DNA of 64,000 nucleotides from Woeseiaceae bacterium (GCA_021773135.1 JAJFKP010000030.1:62001-126000), one strand, 5' to 3'. Shown: positions 35,592 to 43,973, counted from the first letter of the stretch. Numbers and translations are program-made. Notes: generated by a model not told the origin, from the sequence alone.

Positions 35592-36728
35592 ATGCGCACT
35601 CGAAATCAGCGACAACGTCGTAACGTTCTCAAGTCTCTGGGGGCGGGTGCCACGGTCGCAGCAATGAGCGGCTGTACAGCGATGTCATCCAGCAGCGGGC
35701 GCTACTCGCGCCAGTACTCGAGAAACCCCTGGGTCGCACCGCGTATATCGATGGAGAACGTCATCCGCGAGGTGGTTGGACATCGCCCCTATCGCCCGTC
35801 CGGCTTTGTCGTCAGGAGCGAAAAGCTCGACGCTAAGACCATTGTTCACAACTACGGGCACGGTGGCGCCGGCATTACGTTGTCGTGGGGCTCTTCGGCG
35901 CTGGCAGTGCGGGAGACGCTGGGTATGGAGCACCGCGAAGCCGCTGTAATCGGCAGTGGCGTGATGGGCCTGACCACGTCGAGACTGCTGCAGGACGCCG
36001 GGTGGAAAGTTACGATTTATACGCGTGATATGGCGCGTCACACGACTTCCAACGTTGCCGGGGGCGAATGGGGAGTCGCAAGTGCGCATGACCCGGAGGT
36101 ATCGTCGCCCGCATTCAAATCCCAGCTGGCATTTGCTGCCCGCATTGCCCACCATGCTCATACCAACCTTGGCGGCGCAGATTACGGCATCCACTGGACT
36201 GAGTTATACAACCTGAGTGACCGGCCGTTCGATGCTACGCCTGGCAGCTACGATCATCTGTATCCCTACCAGACTGAACTGCAGCCGGACGAACATCCCT
36301 TTGACTCACCCTATGTGCGCGTCTCGCTAACGATGATGGTTGAGCCCGCCACTTTCCTGCGCCGCCTGACCGAGGATTTTCATCAGGCCGGTGGCGCCTA
36401 CGTCGTCAGGGATTTCAAAGACAAATCCGAGTTCGTCGCCATGGATGAGCCAGTGATATTCAACTGCACGGGCCTGGGCGCAGGCAAGCTGTTCGGTGAT
36501 ACCGAAATTACGCCGGCGAAGGGACAGCTTGTTTACATGCCGCCGGATCCGGCGGTCGATTACCTGACAATTGGTGGCGGCTCGGACCTGCTGTACATGT
36601 TTTCAAGATCCGATGTGCTCCTGCTGGGCGGCACATTCAAGGTTGGAGATTACTCAACCCACCCGGAACCCGCGGAAACTGCGCGCATGGTCGCCGGGCA
36701 TCAACGAATTTTCTCGAGCTTTGGCTGA
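35592..36728 (+). CDS. circularly permuted D-amino-acid-oxidase-like flavoprotein, exported
   Basis: A 378-residue DAO-family protein starting at ATG 35592, with GGGG 7 bases upstream. The basic N-terminus and AAMSGC motif suggest a lipoprotein-type or Tat-like export signal. In classical D-amino-acid oxidase the order is Rossmann GxGxxG first and the HNYGHGGxGxTxxWG strand near the end. Here VVGHRPYRPSGFVVRSEKL and IVHNYGHGGAGITLSWGS come first (about residues 57-102), then AVIGSGVMGLTTSRLLQDAG (about 117-136) and TTSNVAGGEWG. The protein ends right after LLLGGTFKVGDYS, where the classical enzyme would continue into the moved segment. It ends five bases from a convergent gene. FAD-binding residues look intact. 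Likely oxidises a D-amino acid or amine in the envelope. Confidence 0.83.
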   Translation: MRTRNQRQRRNVLKSLGAGATVAAMSGCTAMSSSSGRYSRQYSRNPWVAPRISMENVIREVVGHRPYRPSGFVVRSEKLDAKTIVHNYGHGGAGITLSWGSSALAVRETLGMEHREAAVIGSGVMGLTTSRLLQDAGWKVTIYTRDMARHTTSNVAGGEWGVASAHDPEVSSPAFKSQLAFAARIAHHAHTNLGGADYGIHWTELYNLSDRPFDATPGSYDHLYPYQTELQPDEHPFDSPYVRVSLTMMVEPATFLRRLTEDFHQAGGAYVVRDFKDKSEFVAMDEPVIFNCTGLGAGKLFGDTEITPAKGQLVYMPPDPAVDYLTIGGGSDLLYMFSRSDVLLLGGTFKVGDYSTHPEPAETARMVAGHQRIFSSFG

Positions 36729-36733
36729 TGGCG

Positions 36734-37069
36734 TTACCAGAAACGTGCTGCAAGATCGATAAGGTTGCGTTCTGACTGCTGCTCGACTTCGATCAGGCGC
36801 TGTGGAAACAGAGCGCGACACTCGCGCCGAATGCGCTGTCGCCCGGCCGATATAACTTCACGCTGCACGTCGGGGTTGTCAATGGTGCCAAACGCATCGG
36901 CATGCAGCGCCGCGTCGTTTTCGCGGAAACAATTCTCGAACTGGATCTCGACTGCCTGATCAGGTGCTTCGACCGTGCGCACGCCGCCGAAATCAAGCAC
37001 GAAAGTTATGTCGTACAACGCCAGCAGGACAATGGCGGCGAGCACGACAAAAGCGCCAGCGATCTTCAC
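36734..37069 (-). CDS. small membrane-anchored hypothetical protein
   Basis: About 111 residues, starting at a GTG at 37069 so that the single hydrophobic helix VKIAGAFVVLAAIVLLALYDITFVLDF is N-terminal; longer starts at 37156 or 37192 add a 30-40-residue leader and have no clear ribosome site. The rest of the chain (VEAPDQAVEIQFENCF to LIEVEQQSERNLIDLAARFW) is charged, mixed helix, probably periplasmic, with two cysteines. I do not recognise the family. Convergent with the permuted oxidase and divergent from the amine dehydrogenase operon; neither tells its job. Confidence 0.55.
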   Translation of the reverse strand: MKIAGAFVVLAAIVLLALYDITFVLDFGGVRTVEAPDQAVEIQFENCFRENDAALHADAFGTIDNPDVQREVISAGRQRIRRECRALFPQRLIEVEQQSERNLIDLAARFW

Positions 37070-37217
37070 TTTCAAGTTTCTGCATTCATCGTAGTTTCGG
37101 GAGTGGTTATACTGCCACCGCGTCGCCAGGTGCGCACGTGAATCCTGGGCAATCATGCTAGACTTCGGCACGCGTGACCAGAATAAAACCATTCACCGGC
37201 GACCGAGGATGATATAA

Positions 37218-38315
37218 ATGCGCGTCATCACTTTTCTATCCCTGTGCTTAGCCTTTTCAATAGCAGATGCCCAGATTCAGGCGCAGACGATGGGTCCGCC
37301 CGAGACAATGCCGGCGCCCGGACCAAACTGGTTCATGTCTGTGACAGAAGATGCCGGCTATGTATTTGACGCAAGCAGTGGTGAAATGTACGGACTCATT
37401 GCAATCTCCGGTCACACACCGGCCGTGCAACCCAGCATGGCGCGTCGCGAATTTTATGCCGCAGCGTCCTACTATTCGCGGGGTTCCTACGGAGAACGAA
37501 CGGACCTGCTCACGATTCACGATTTTGAAAACCTGTCGCCTGTTGCCGAGGTCGACATTCCTGAAAAGATTCTTGCGCTGCCATTCCGCGGCTACATTGG
37601 CCTGATGAGCAGCGGCAATTTCGTTGGTGTAGCCAACATGAATCCCGCGCAGTCCGTCTCAATCGTTAACGTTGAGAATCGCAGCTTCGTTACCGATATA
37701 TCGACGCCAGGCTGTGGTCTGATCATGCCGGTTGATAATGATGGGTTTATGAGTCTGTGTGGCGACGGCACGCTGCAACTGATTCAACTCGACGATGCCG
37801 GTAATGAATCGAACAGGGTGAGAAGCAGTCCGTTTTTTGAAATCCAGGAGGACCCGGTTTATGACCGACCACGCCCGACCCGTTCGGGCTGGTTGCTGCT
37901 ATCAAATGCGGGCAAGGTCTTCAATGTTACAACCGCCGGCACACGTATCGATATTAGTGAGCCCTGGTCAATCGTTACCGCCGAGGATGCGGCGGAAGGC
38001 TGGTACCCGGGCGGCACCCAGTTTCATACCATTCACAAAGAACTGGAACTCATGTACGTCGCCATGCACCAGGGCGAGCAGTACACACATCACGAACCGG
38101 GGACCGAGATCTGGGTTTTCGACCTGGCTGAGCAACGTCGCGTTGCCAGTATTGAGCTGGAAATTCCGGCAGCGATGCTAATGGTCACGCAGGAGGAAAA
38201 GCCGCTGTTGATCGTTGGTAACACTGACGGTGAAACCCATGTTTATGACGCCCTCACGTTCGTTCACCAGCGGATGATCGAGGGGCCGAAAGCGCGCCTG
38301 TTCGAAGATCTCTAA
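37218..38315 (+). CDS. mauB: amine dehydrogenase heavy (large) subunit, MauB/AauB-like
   Basis: Periplasmic heavy chain of a tryptophan-tryptophylquinone (TTQ) amine dehydrogenase, 365 residues, with a signal peptide (MRVITFLSLCLAFSIADAQ). It is a seven-bladed propeller family that carries the light chain and forms an alpha2beta2 enzyme oxidising primary amines to aldehydes and ammonia. The typical C-terminal motif is present: GTQFHTIHKELELMYVAMHQG, HHEPGTEIWVFDLAEQRRVASI. GAGGA lies 8 bases before the ATG. The gene leads the order heavy chain, MauE, MauD, light chain, cytochrome c. This fits the aromatic amine dehydrogenase (aau) arrangement of Alcaligenes as well as mau clusters, so aralkyl amines are as likely as methylamine. 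Confidence 0.85.
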   Translation: MRVITFLSLCLAFSIADAQIQAQTMGPPETMPAPGPNWFMSVTEDAGYVFDASSGEMYGLIAISGHTPAVQPSMARREFYAAASYYSRGSYGERTDLLTIHDFENLSPVAEVDIPEKILALPFRGYIGLMSSGNFVGVANMNPAQSVSIVNVENRSFVTDISTPGCGLIMPVDNDGFMSLCGDGTLQLIQLDDAGNESNRVRSSPFFEIQEDPVYDRPRPTRSGWLLLSNAGKVFNVTTAGTRIDISEPWSIVTAEDAAEGWYPGGTQFHTIHKELELMYVAMHQGEQYTHHEPGTEIWVFDLAEQRRVASIELEIPAAMLMVTQEEKPLLIVGNTDGETHVYDALTFVHQRMIEGPKARLFEDL

Positions 38316-38329
38316 GGAAAAGTCATACG

Positions 38330-38884
38330 ATGCTGGACCCGCTCATTGTAAAAGCAAGCTCGATCGGTCTCGGGCTGATGTTTCTGGTTGCGGCCTATCA
38401 CAAGTTCGCAGAGGGACCTGAATTTCGTGCGACGCTTTACGATTACCGCGTACTGCCTGCGGCGCTCGTGCCGGTTGCAGCGCGCGTAATCCCTGTGGTG
38501 GAACTTCTCCTTGGCGGCAGCTGGCTGGTTTTTTACTACCAGCCAACCCTAACTGCCGTCGCCAGCGCGGTTCTTCTCGGCATATATGCACTGGCGATCG
38601 GCGTCAACCTGGCCCGGGGCCGTCTGCATATCGACTGCGGCTGTGGCTTTGGCGGCAAAACAGATAGTGAACAGCTCATTACCGGCGGTCTGGTATTTCG
38701 AAATCTCATACTGCTGGGCATTGCGTTACTAACGCTGTTACCGACAACATCGAGAGCGTTCAGTGCCGGCGACTATGTCACTCTGTGTGCAGTATTGCTG
38801 GTCGCCACCCTGCTCTTTGCCGCGGCAAACCAGTTAATCGCGAACCGGGCATCGATCAATACCTGGAGAAAAGAACGTGACTGA
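38330..38884 (+). CDS. mauE: MauE, TTQ amine dehydrogenase maturation membrane protein
   Basis: A 184-residue polytopic membrane protein of the MauE family, with four hydrophobic segments (starting at IGLGLMFLVAAY, LVPVAARVIPVVELLLGG, AVASAVLLGIYALAIG and LILLGIALLTLLP) and the diagnostic HIDCGCGFGG cysteine motif between them. MauE works with MauD in the inner membrane to form the six disulfides of the light chain. AAGGAAAA lies 8 bases before the ATG, 14 bases after the heavy-chain stop. The end overlaps mauD by 8 bases. Confidence 0.92.
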   Translation: MLDPLIVKASSIGLGLMFLVAAYHKFAEGPEFRATLYDYRVLPAALVPVAARVIPVVELLLGGSWLVFYYQPTLTAVASAVLLGIYALAIGVNLARGRLHIDCGCGFGGKTDSEQLITGGLVFRNLILLGIALLTLLPTTSRAFSAGDYVTLCAVLLVATLLFAAANQLIANRASINTWRKERD

Positions 38885-39512
38885 AGCCATGCTCGTTTCA
38901 AACGTCGTTCTGTGGGTATTGGTTATTGTGCTAGCGCTGGTCGTTCTGGCGCTGGCCCGACAGGTCGGCGTATTACATGAACGCGTGGCACCGGCGGGTG
39001 CGCTAATGCCTACGACCGGACCAAAAGTCGGCGAACTCACCGAGCCCCTGCCCTTGACCGACATTAATGGCGCGTCATTAACAGTTGGCGGTCCGGACAA
39101 TGCCGGCATGCATAGCCTGGTGATGTTTATTTCGCCAACCTGCCCGGTGTGCAAGTCACTTGTGCCAACCGCCAAGTCGCTGGCCGGCAGTGAAAGCAAT
39201 CGGCTGCAACTTGTTTTCGCCAGCGATGGCGACAAACTCGAGCAACATCAGGCTTACGCTAGAGACCTGGACCTGGGCAACTACCATTATGTGCTTTCGG
39301 AAAAGCTGGGCATGACCTACGAGGTCAGTAAATTGCCTTTTGCCATTTTGATCGGCGCTGACGGCACGCTGGAGAGCAAGGGCCTGGTTAATACGCGCGA
39401 GCATCTTGAAAGCCTCATTGAGGCCATGGACTCAGGGATAGCGACGCTGCAGGATTATGTCGGCCTCGTCCAGCACGAACATGATAATTCGGTGAAGGAA
39501 AAAGCTTCATGA
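38877..39512 (+). CDS. mauD: MauD, thioredoxin-like light-chain maturation protein
   Basis: A 211-residue membrane-anchored, periplasm-facing thioredoxin-fold protein. The N-terminal helix VVLWVLVIVLALVVLALA anchors it. The active site CPVC appears in ISPTCPVCKSLVP (about residues 85-97), and the cis-Pro in VSKLPFAILIG. It probably isomerises or forms disulfides in the amine dehydrogenase light chain, together with MauE. The start is GTG at 38877 with GGAG upstream, overlapping mauE. It ends overlapping mauA by four bases (ATGA), so all these frames are translationally coupled. Confidence 0.9.
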   Translation: MTEAMLVSNVVLWVLVIVLALVVLALARQVGVLHERVAPAGALMPTTGPKVGELTEPLPLTDINGASLTVGGPDNAGMHSLVMFISPTCPVCKSLVPTAKSLAGSESNRLQLVFASDGDKLEQHQAYARDLDLGNYHYVLSEKLGMTYEVSKLPFAILIGADGTLESKGLVNTREHLESLIEAMDSGIATLQDYVGLVQHEHDNSVKEKAS

Positions 39513-40048
39513 ATAAAAACAGCATTGTTGACAAGACCTACTACTGGATCGACGAGACCGCGCGGAACCAGGCACTCAGGCTTGCACGAACGCTTTCTCG
39601 GCGCAATTTCCTGTCACGCCTGGGCATGTTCCTGGCGGGCGCGGCAACGTTGCCGCTGTTACCTGTATCGCGCGCGCTGTCACAGGAAAAAGTGCAGGAA
39701 ATTGGTGATCCGAAGAGCTGCGATTACTGGCGTTACTGCGCGATGGGCGGGGCACTTTGTACCTGTTGCGGCGGATCGATTACGACCTGCCCGCCTGGCT
39801 CAGAAACGTCACCGATTACCTGGGTCGGCACCTGCCGCAATCCGGTAGACGACCGCAATTACCTGATGTCCTACAACGACTGTTGTGGCAAGCCCGTTTG
39901 TCGTCGCTGCTTTTGCCATAACACCGAACGCGATCGTCCGGTCTACTTCCCGTCGAACGCGGGCAGCATATTGTGGTGTTTTGGCACGGCCGAACGGACC
40001 TATCACTGCACGGTAGCGGTTGTCCTGAGCGAAGCGTCGACGGACTGA
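39509..40048 (+). CDS. mauA: TTQ amine dehydrogenase light (small) subunit, MauA/AauA-like
   Basis: A 179-residue precursor with a long Tat-like leader (SRRNFLSRLGMFLAGAA). The mature part has the dense cysteine pattern that forms six disulfides. Both tryptophans that form TTQ are present: the Trp in SPITWVGTCRN and the Trp in SILWCFGTAE (equivalent to W57 and W108 of the Paracoccus enzyme), plus the catalytic Asp in MSYNDCCGK and Thr in RTYHCT. In the first cysteine motif, CDYWRYCAMGGALCTCC, Gly stands where methylamine and aromatic amine dehydrogenases have Asp (Asp32 in Paracoccus numbering). The CCGG, TCPPG and TSPITW wording is closer to aromatic amine dehydrogenase than to methylamine dehydrogenase. 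It overlaps the cytochrome gene by one base. Confidence 0.88.
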   Translation: MNKNSIVDKTYYWIDETARNQALRLARTLSRRNFLSRLGMFLAGAATLPLLPVSRALSQEKVQEIGDPKSCDYWRYCAMGGALCTCCGGSITTCPPGSETSPITWVGTCRNPVDDRNYLMSYNDCCGKPVCRRCFCHNTERDRPVYFPSNAGSILWCFGTAERTYHCTVAVVLSEASTD

Positions 40049-40443
40049 TGCGCGCGCTGCTGTTCGCGCTGTTGTTGCTCCCTGTCACGAGCATCGTTAG
40101 GGCAGATCCAAAAACCGACTACCTGCTCTATTGTCGCGGCTGCCACCTTGCGAACGGGGCCGGCGTATCACCAGTGGTACCTACCCTTATCGACGAGTTG
40201 GGCAAGCTGCTACAGGTGCAGGGTGGGCGCGAATACATCGTGCGCGTTCCCGGCGTATCGCAATCAGATATGAACGACCGGCGGCTCGCCGCTGTAATGA
40301 ACTGGATTGTGACCGAATTCAACAGCCGCACAGCTCCGCATGATTTTGAGCCTTACACGGCGGAATACATTGCTTCGGTGCGAGACAAAGTGCTCGCGGA
40401 TCCGTTGCGCCATCGTGCCGAGTTGCTGGCGAAGAGCAGATAG
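40048..40443 (+). CDS. small monohaem cytochrome c, likely amine dehydrogenase electron acceptor
   Basis: A 131-residue exported cytochrome: signal peptide MRALLFALLLLPVTSIVRA, then a single haem-binding motif LYCRGCHLANGAG (CxxCH). Axial Met is probably in QSDMNDRRLAAVMNW. Its ATG shares a base with the light-chain stop (TGATG), so expression is coupled. In methylamine systems electrons go to amicyanin and then cytochrome c551i; in the aromatic amine dehydrogenase cluster a small monohaem cytochrome gene follows the light chain. This arrangement suggests a direct acceptor role, in the periplasm. Confidence 0.85.
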   Translation: MRALLFALLLLPVTSIVRADPKTDYLLYCRGCHLANGAGVSPVVPTLIDELGKLLQVQGGREYIVRVPGVSQSDMNDRRLAAVMNWIVTEFNSRTAPHDFEPYTAEYIASVRDKVLADPLRHRAELLAKSR

Positions 40444-40457
40444 TAAAAATTCTTGTC

Positions 40458-40486
40458 GCGACGGACGCCCAGTTCGTCGCAGTTTT
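40458..40486 (+). terminator. putative rho-independent terminator after the amine dehydrogenase operon
   Basis: A stem GCGACGGA/TTCGTCGC (8 pairs including one G-T) with a 7-base loop, followed by AGTTTT, starts 14 bases after the cytochrome stop codon. It would end the heavy-chain to cytochrome transcript. The T run is short, so efficiency is uncertain. Confidence 0.45.
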
Positions 40487-40626
40487 AAAGCATGCGCTAC
40501 TGTCCAACCCGGACTGGCATTTGTTGCAGTAGAGATCAATTTGCATGTGACCGGCGCAGCCGAAATCTGCCAGGGCTGTAACGCAAACTGCTACGACTCC
40601 CTGATTACACAATCGAATTGACACGA

Positions 40627-41853
40627 TTAGCGGGCCGTAAAGATATCCAACGGCAGAATTGCCGTCACGCCAACGTTGGGCACATCCACCAGCTGCGCGA
40701 TTCTCAGGTCAACGGCAACGCTCGCAATTATGTAGGCCTGCGTGCGATCGTATCCGTACCTGGAAACAATGTGATCAATCATCGCGGCCAGTGCATTGGC
40801 GGCGGCCAGGCTAAGATCTTTTGACAGGTTTGGCAGGTCGGCTATCTTCGTTGACGCAAGATAGGCCAGGTCTCGCGGGACTTTGCCGGCTTCTTTCAAC
40901 GGGAATCCTGTTGTTGCATAAAATCGCTGCGATGGAATGGCCAGCATGGCGGCAGAACCCTCGTAATGCGGACCGTGTGCCAGATTCGGCCGCTCGCTAA
41001 CGATCCGCGTGGTGACCGTGATGTCGGCATCCATTTCGATTGCTGTTCCGGATACTTCACCGTCGCCCTGCGCATAGTGAAAATCGCCGATGGCCAGACC
41101 GCAACCGTCAATATTGCAGGGCAGGTAAATAGTGACGCCGGTTTGCAGATAGCGAATATCGAGGTTACCGCCGTGTTCCCGCGGCGGAATCGTTCTGAGG
41201 CACTCTGCCGATTTCGTCCCTTCTTCTCCGCACAGCGACGCAGGCTCCGCCAGGCTCGGGTCAGGGCCGAAGATAGCGCCGCCGGCGTCCGCGAGGCGTT
41301 TCTCCCTGTCCAGAATATCTGCCAGTTGGGTCGCATTCGGCAATGTCATGACGACACCAGGGAAGCTGGCATTCGGGATACGCACGCCAGGTATCGCGTC
41401 GCTCTCAGCGTACTGTTCATTCAGGCGCCATAGAATAAACCTGTCTTCACTGCCTACCCTGTCGCCGGCAAAACCGAACGCGGAGGCACTCGTCCAACCG
41501 ACCGGCCCCGGCTTTATTGCCTCGATCGTAACGGCCAGCACATCCCCGGCCTGTGCACCCTCGATGTGCACCGGCCCGACGAGCGGATGCACGACGCCGA
41601 AACCGTCGCGCGGGCTGCTCTCTGCCTCCGCATACTCATCAGGATCGAGATGCATATCGCCGGCGTCGCGCCCTTGCATCGTAATGCGCTCGCCCGGTTT
41701 TGCGCTCGCCGCCATTGGAATATCGGGATGAATCCGGTTTATGCATGCAGAGTCTTCGCTGCATCGGGAACCGTCTCCGCCAATGACGATATCTGCATTT
41801 GCAGCGATCGGCACCAGCAGCAGAACGGGTATCAGGTTCAGGCAAATTTTCAT
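40627..41853 (-). CDS. exported acetamidase/formamidase-family protein
   Basis: A 408-residue FmdA/AmdA-family protein with a signal peptide (MKICLNLIPVLLLVPIAANA); most relatives are cytoplasmic. Visible family segments: RDAGDMHLDPDEYAE, GVVHPLVGPVHIEGAQAGDVLAVTIEAI, GVVMTLPNA, PREHGGNLDIRYLQTGVTIYLPC, LAIGDFHYAQGDGEVSGTAIEMDADI and the C-terminal AAMIDHIVSRYGYDRTQAYIIASVAVDLRIAQLVDVPNVGV. These enzymes hydrolyse short amides to ammonia and acid. ATG 41853 has AGGAGAC 7 bases upstream. Divergent from the M20 dipeptidase. An exported amidase next to an amine dehydrogenase would fit envelope-level nitrogen scavenging. Confidence 0.82.
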   Translation of the reverse strand: MKICLNLIPVLLLVPIAANADIVIGGDGSRCSEDSACINRIHPDIPMAASAKPGERITMQGRDAGDMHLDPDEYAEAESSPRDGFGVVHPLVGPVHIEGAQAGDVLAVTIEAIKPGPVGWTSASAFGFAGDRVGSEDRFILWRLNEQYAESDAIPGVRIPNASFPGVVMTLPNATQLADILDREKRLADAGGAIFGPDPSLAEPASLCGEEGTKSAECLRTIPPREHGGNLDIRYLQTGVTIYLPCNIDGCGLAIGDFHYAQGDGEVSGTAIEMDADITVTTRIVSERPNLAHGPHYEGSAAMLAIPSQRFYATTGFPLKEAGKVPRDLAYLASTKIADLPNLSKDLSLAAANALAAMIDHIVSRYGYDRTQAYIIASVAVDLRIAQLVDVPNVGVTAILPLDIFTAR

Positions 41854-41964
41854 CAAGCGTCTCCTGGGAGCATGCATTGCGTTTGGCGAAACATATAACG
41901 AGAGAATAATAGTTTAGTATGATTTTTCACATTGCGAACGCGAAACAGGTTGGTAATTGAAATT

Positions 41965-43377
41965 ATGGACAGGAGCCAGGCACAGAACTTCATATTCAGA
42001 AGGTGGGACGAGTCAATTATCCCGGCGCTTTGCGAGTACATCAGGATTCCAAACAAGTCACCGATGTTCGATCCGGACTGGGCCAAACATGGCCACATGG
42101 AGCGCGCTGTCACGCTGTTGGAAACGTGGTGCAAGGATCAACCGATTCGGGGCATGTCTACCGAAATTATCCGACTTGAGGGACGGACACCCGTATTATT
42201 CATGGATATTCCCGGAGATTCGGATGACGTCGTTTTGCTCTATGGCCACTATGACAAGCAGCCTGAATTCAGCGGTTGGGAAGCGGATTTAGACCCGTGG
42301 ACGCCAGTAATCCGGGATGGAAAGCTGTACGGGCGCGGTGGTGCTGACGACGGTTATGCGGTTTTCGGATCATTGACTGCAATTCGTGCCCTGCAGGATC
42401 AGGGCATTCCGCATGCGCGCTGCGTCGTCCTCATCGAGGGGTGCGAAGAGTCGGGTAGCTTCGATCTGCCTTTTTATTTTGAACACCTGGGCGCACGCCT
42501 CGGATCACCCAGCCTAGTGGTATGCCTCGACGCTGAGTGTGGAAATTACGAGCAGCTGTGGTGCACAACGTCGCTGCGCGGCAACCTGACCGGGACCCTG
42601 CACGTAGAAGTGTTAACTGAAGGCGTGCACTCCGGCTCGGCGGGCGGCATCGTGCCATCGTGCTTTCGCATCCTGCGACAGTTATTGGGCAGGGTTGAGG
42701 ACGCAGAAGACGGCAAGATCCTCGTGGATGCGCTGTTTGCAGCAATTCCTGAGCAGCGCAAAACTCAGGCCAAACTCGCAGCCGAGGTCCTCGGCGAGTC
42801 CGTATTCCGGAAGTTCCCGTGGGCAGATGCAGGTACGGCAACTCCCTCTGCATCCAACTACGACCTGCTTCTGAACAACAACTGGCGTCCGTCACTGACC
42901 GTGACCGGAGCAGACGGCATGCCTGCCCTCGTGAATGCGGGCAACACGATGCTGCCAGCAACGACGCTGAAGTTATCGTTCAGACTGCCACCCACCACCG
43001 ATGCCGATGTCGCGGCTAGTGCGGTTAAGCAGATTCTGGAATCCGACCCACCGGCGTTTGCCGGCGTCAAATTTAATGTCGAATCGACGATGGCGGGCTG
43101 GAACGCACCGCCGGTAACGGCATGGCTCGAGGAATCAATGCATACAGCGTCAACAGCGTTTTTCGACAAGCCGTCTGTGTACATGGGAACAGGGGGAACG
43201 ATTCCGTTCATGGGCATGCTGGGTGAGACTTTTCCGGAGGCCCAGTTCCTGGTAACCGGTCTCCTCGGGCCGAACTCTAACGCGCACGGACCCAACGAAT
43301 TCCTGCACATCGAGACAGGCAAGCGATTGACCTGCTGCGTAGCGCAGGTGCTGGAGGATCATTACCGGCATCAATGA
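41965..43377 (+). CDS. M20-family dipeptidase (carnosinase/DUG1-like)
   Basis: A cytoplasmic M20 metallopeptidase of 470 residues. Metal-site motifs: LLYGHYDKQPE (His, Asp), LYGRGGADDGYA (bridging Asp), LIEGCEESGS (catalytic and ligand Glu), CLDAECG (Asp) and LLGPNSNAHGPNEFLH (His). The lid domain lies at about 195-350. This is the pattern of carnosinase-like dipeptidases with GWEADLDPW after the first metal motif. I chose ATG 41965; a TTG at 41932 is an alternative and neither has a strong ribosome site. Confidence 0.88.
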   Translation: MDRSQAQNFIFRRWDESIIPALCEYIRIPNKSPMFDPDWAKHGHMERAVTLLETWCKDQPIRGMSTEIIRLEGRTPVLFMDIPGDSDDVVLLYGHYDKQPEFSGWEADLDPWTPVIRDGKLYGRGGADDGYAVFGSLTAIRALQDQGIPHARCVVLIEGCEESGSFDLPFYFEHLGARLGSPSLVVCLDAECGNYEQLWCTTSLRGNLTGTLHVEVLTEGVHSGSAGGIVPSCFRILRQLLGRVEDAEDGKILVDALFAAIPEQRKTQAKLAAEVLGESVFRKFPWADAGTATPSASNYDLLLNNNWRPSLTVTGADGMPALVNAGNTMLPATTLKLSFRLPPTTDADVAASAVKQILESDPPAFAGVKFNVESTMAGWNAPPVTAWLEESMHTASTAFFDKPSVYMGTGGTIPFMGMLGETFPEAQFLVTGLLGPNSNAHGPNEFLHIETGKRLTCCVAQVLEDHYRHQ

Positions 43378-43429
43378 ATGCCGGCGGGGTCAGGCCACAC
43401 AAGACTAGCAGTCGAGCGCAGTTTTCGTC

Positions 43430-43893
43430 CCGGTTATGACGTTGTTTTTGATGCTTTGTGATCCCTGAAGACAGCGGTCGTCGCCGTCAATTACAACTGG
43501 CGGTCCGCGGCGGTTTTACTCGGACTAATGGGATGGTTCGGTATCCCGCTCAACCTTATGACGATTTCCATCGCAGCAATCACTGCCGGCATTGGCGTCG
43601 ATGAAACGATTCACTACATCCATCGTTCTCGTCATGAATTTCCGCTGGACGGCGACCAATGGTCGTCTGAATCCGGGTGTCACCGCAGCATCGGAAGTGC
43701 CGTCTACTACACGAGCCTTACAATCATGCCCGGCTTTTCGATTCTGGCGCTGTCACGCTTCATTCCGACCGTCGATTACGGCCTGCTGGCCGGAACTGCG
43801 ATGCTTGTTGCACTACCGGCCCACGTGAAATTGCTGCCGTTGCACACTGTAAGATTCAAGGCCGCCGGCGAACCTGCAATTAGCACATCCTGA
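43430..43893 (+). pseudogene. decayed fragment of an RND/MMPL-type transporter
   Basis: From 43465 an open frame of about 142 residues reads as the end of an RND/MMPL exporter: LKTAVVAVNYNWRSAAVLLGLMGWFGIPLNLMTISIAAITAGIGVDETIHYIHRSRHEFP, then SGCHRSIGSAVYYTSLTIMPGFSILALSRF, split here only for description. Full-length members are about 750-900 residues; everything upstream is missing. At about 43430-43464 a different frame reads VPVMTLFLMLCDP, which looks like the preceding transmembrane strand, so a frameshift separates the pieces. Features: start not functional, truncated and shifted, hence a relic. Confidence 0.65.
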
Positions 43894-43973
43894 TACGCGC
43901 ATTTACCTAGCGAATTCCATTTGCATGAATGACATCATTGCAGCTACCGATTTTAGTGGAGCAGTACAAGCAC

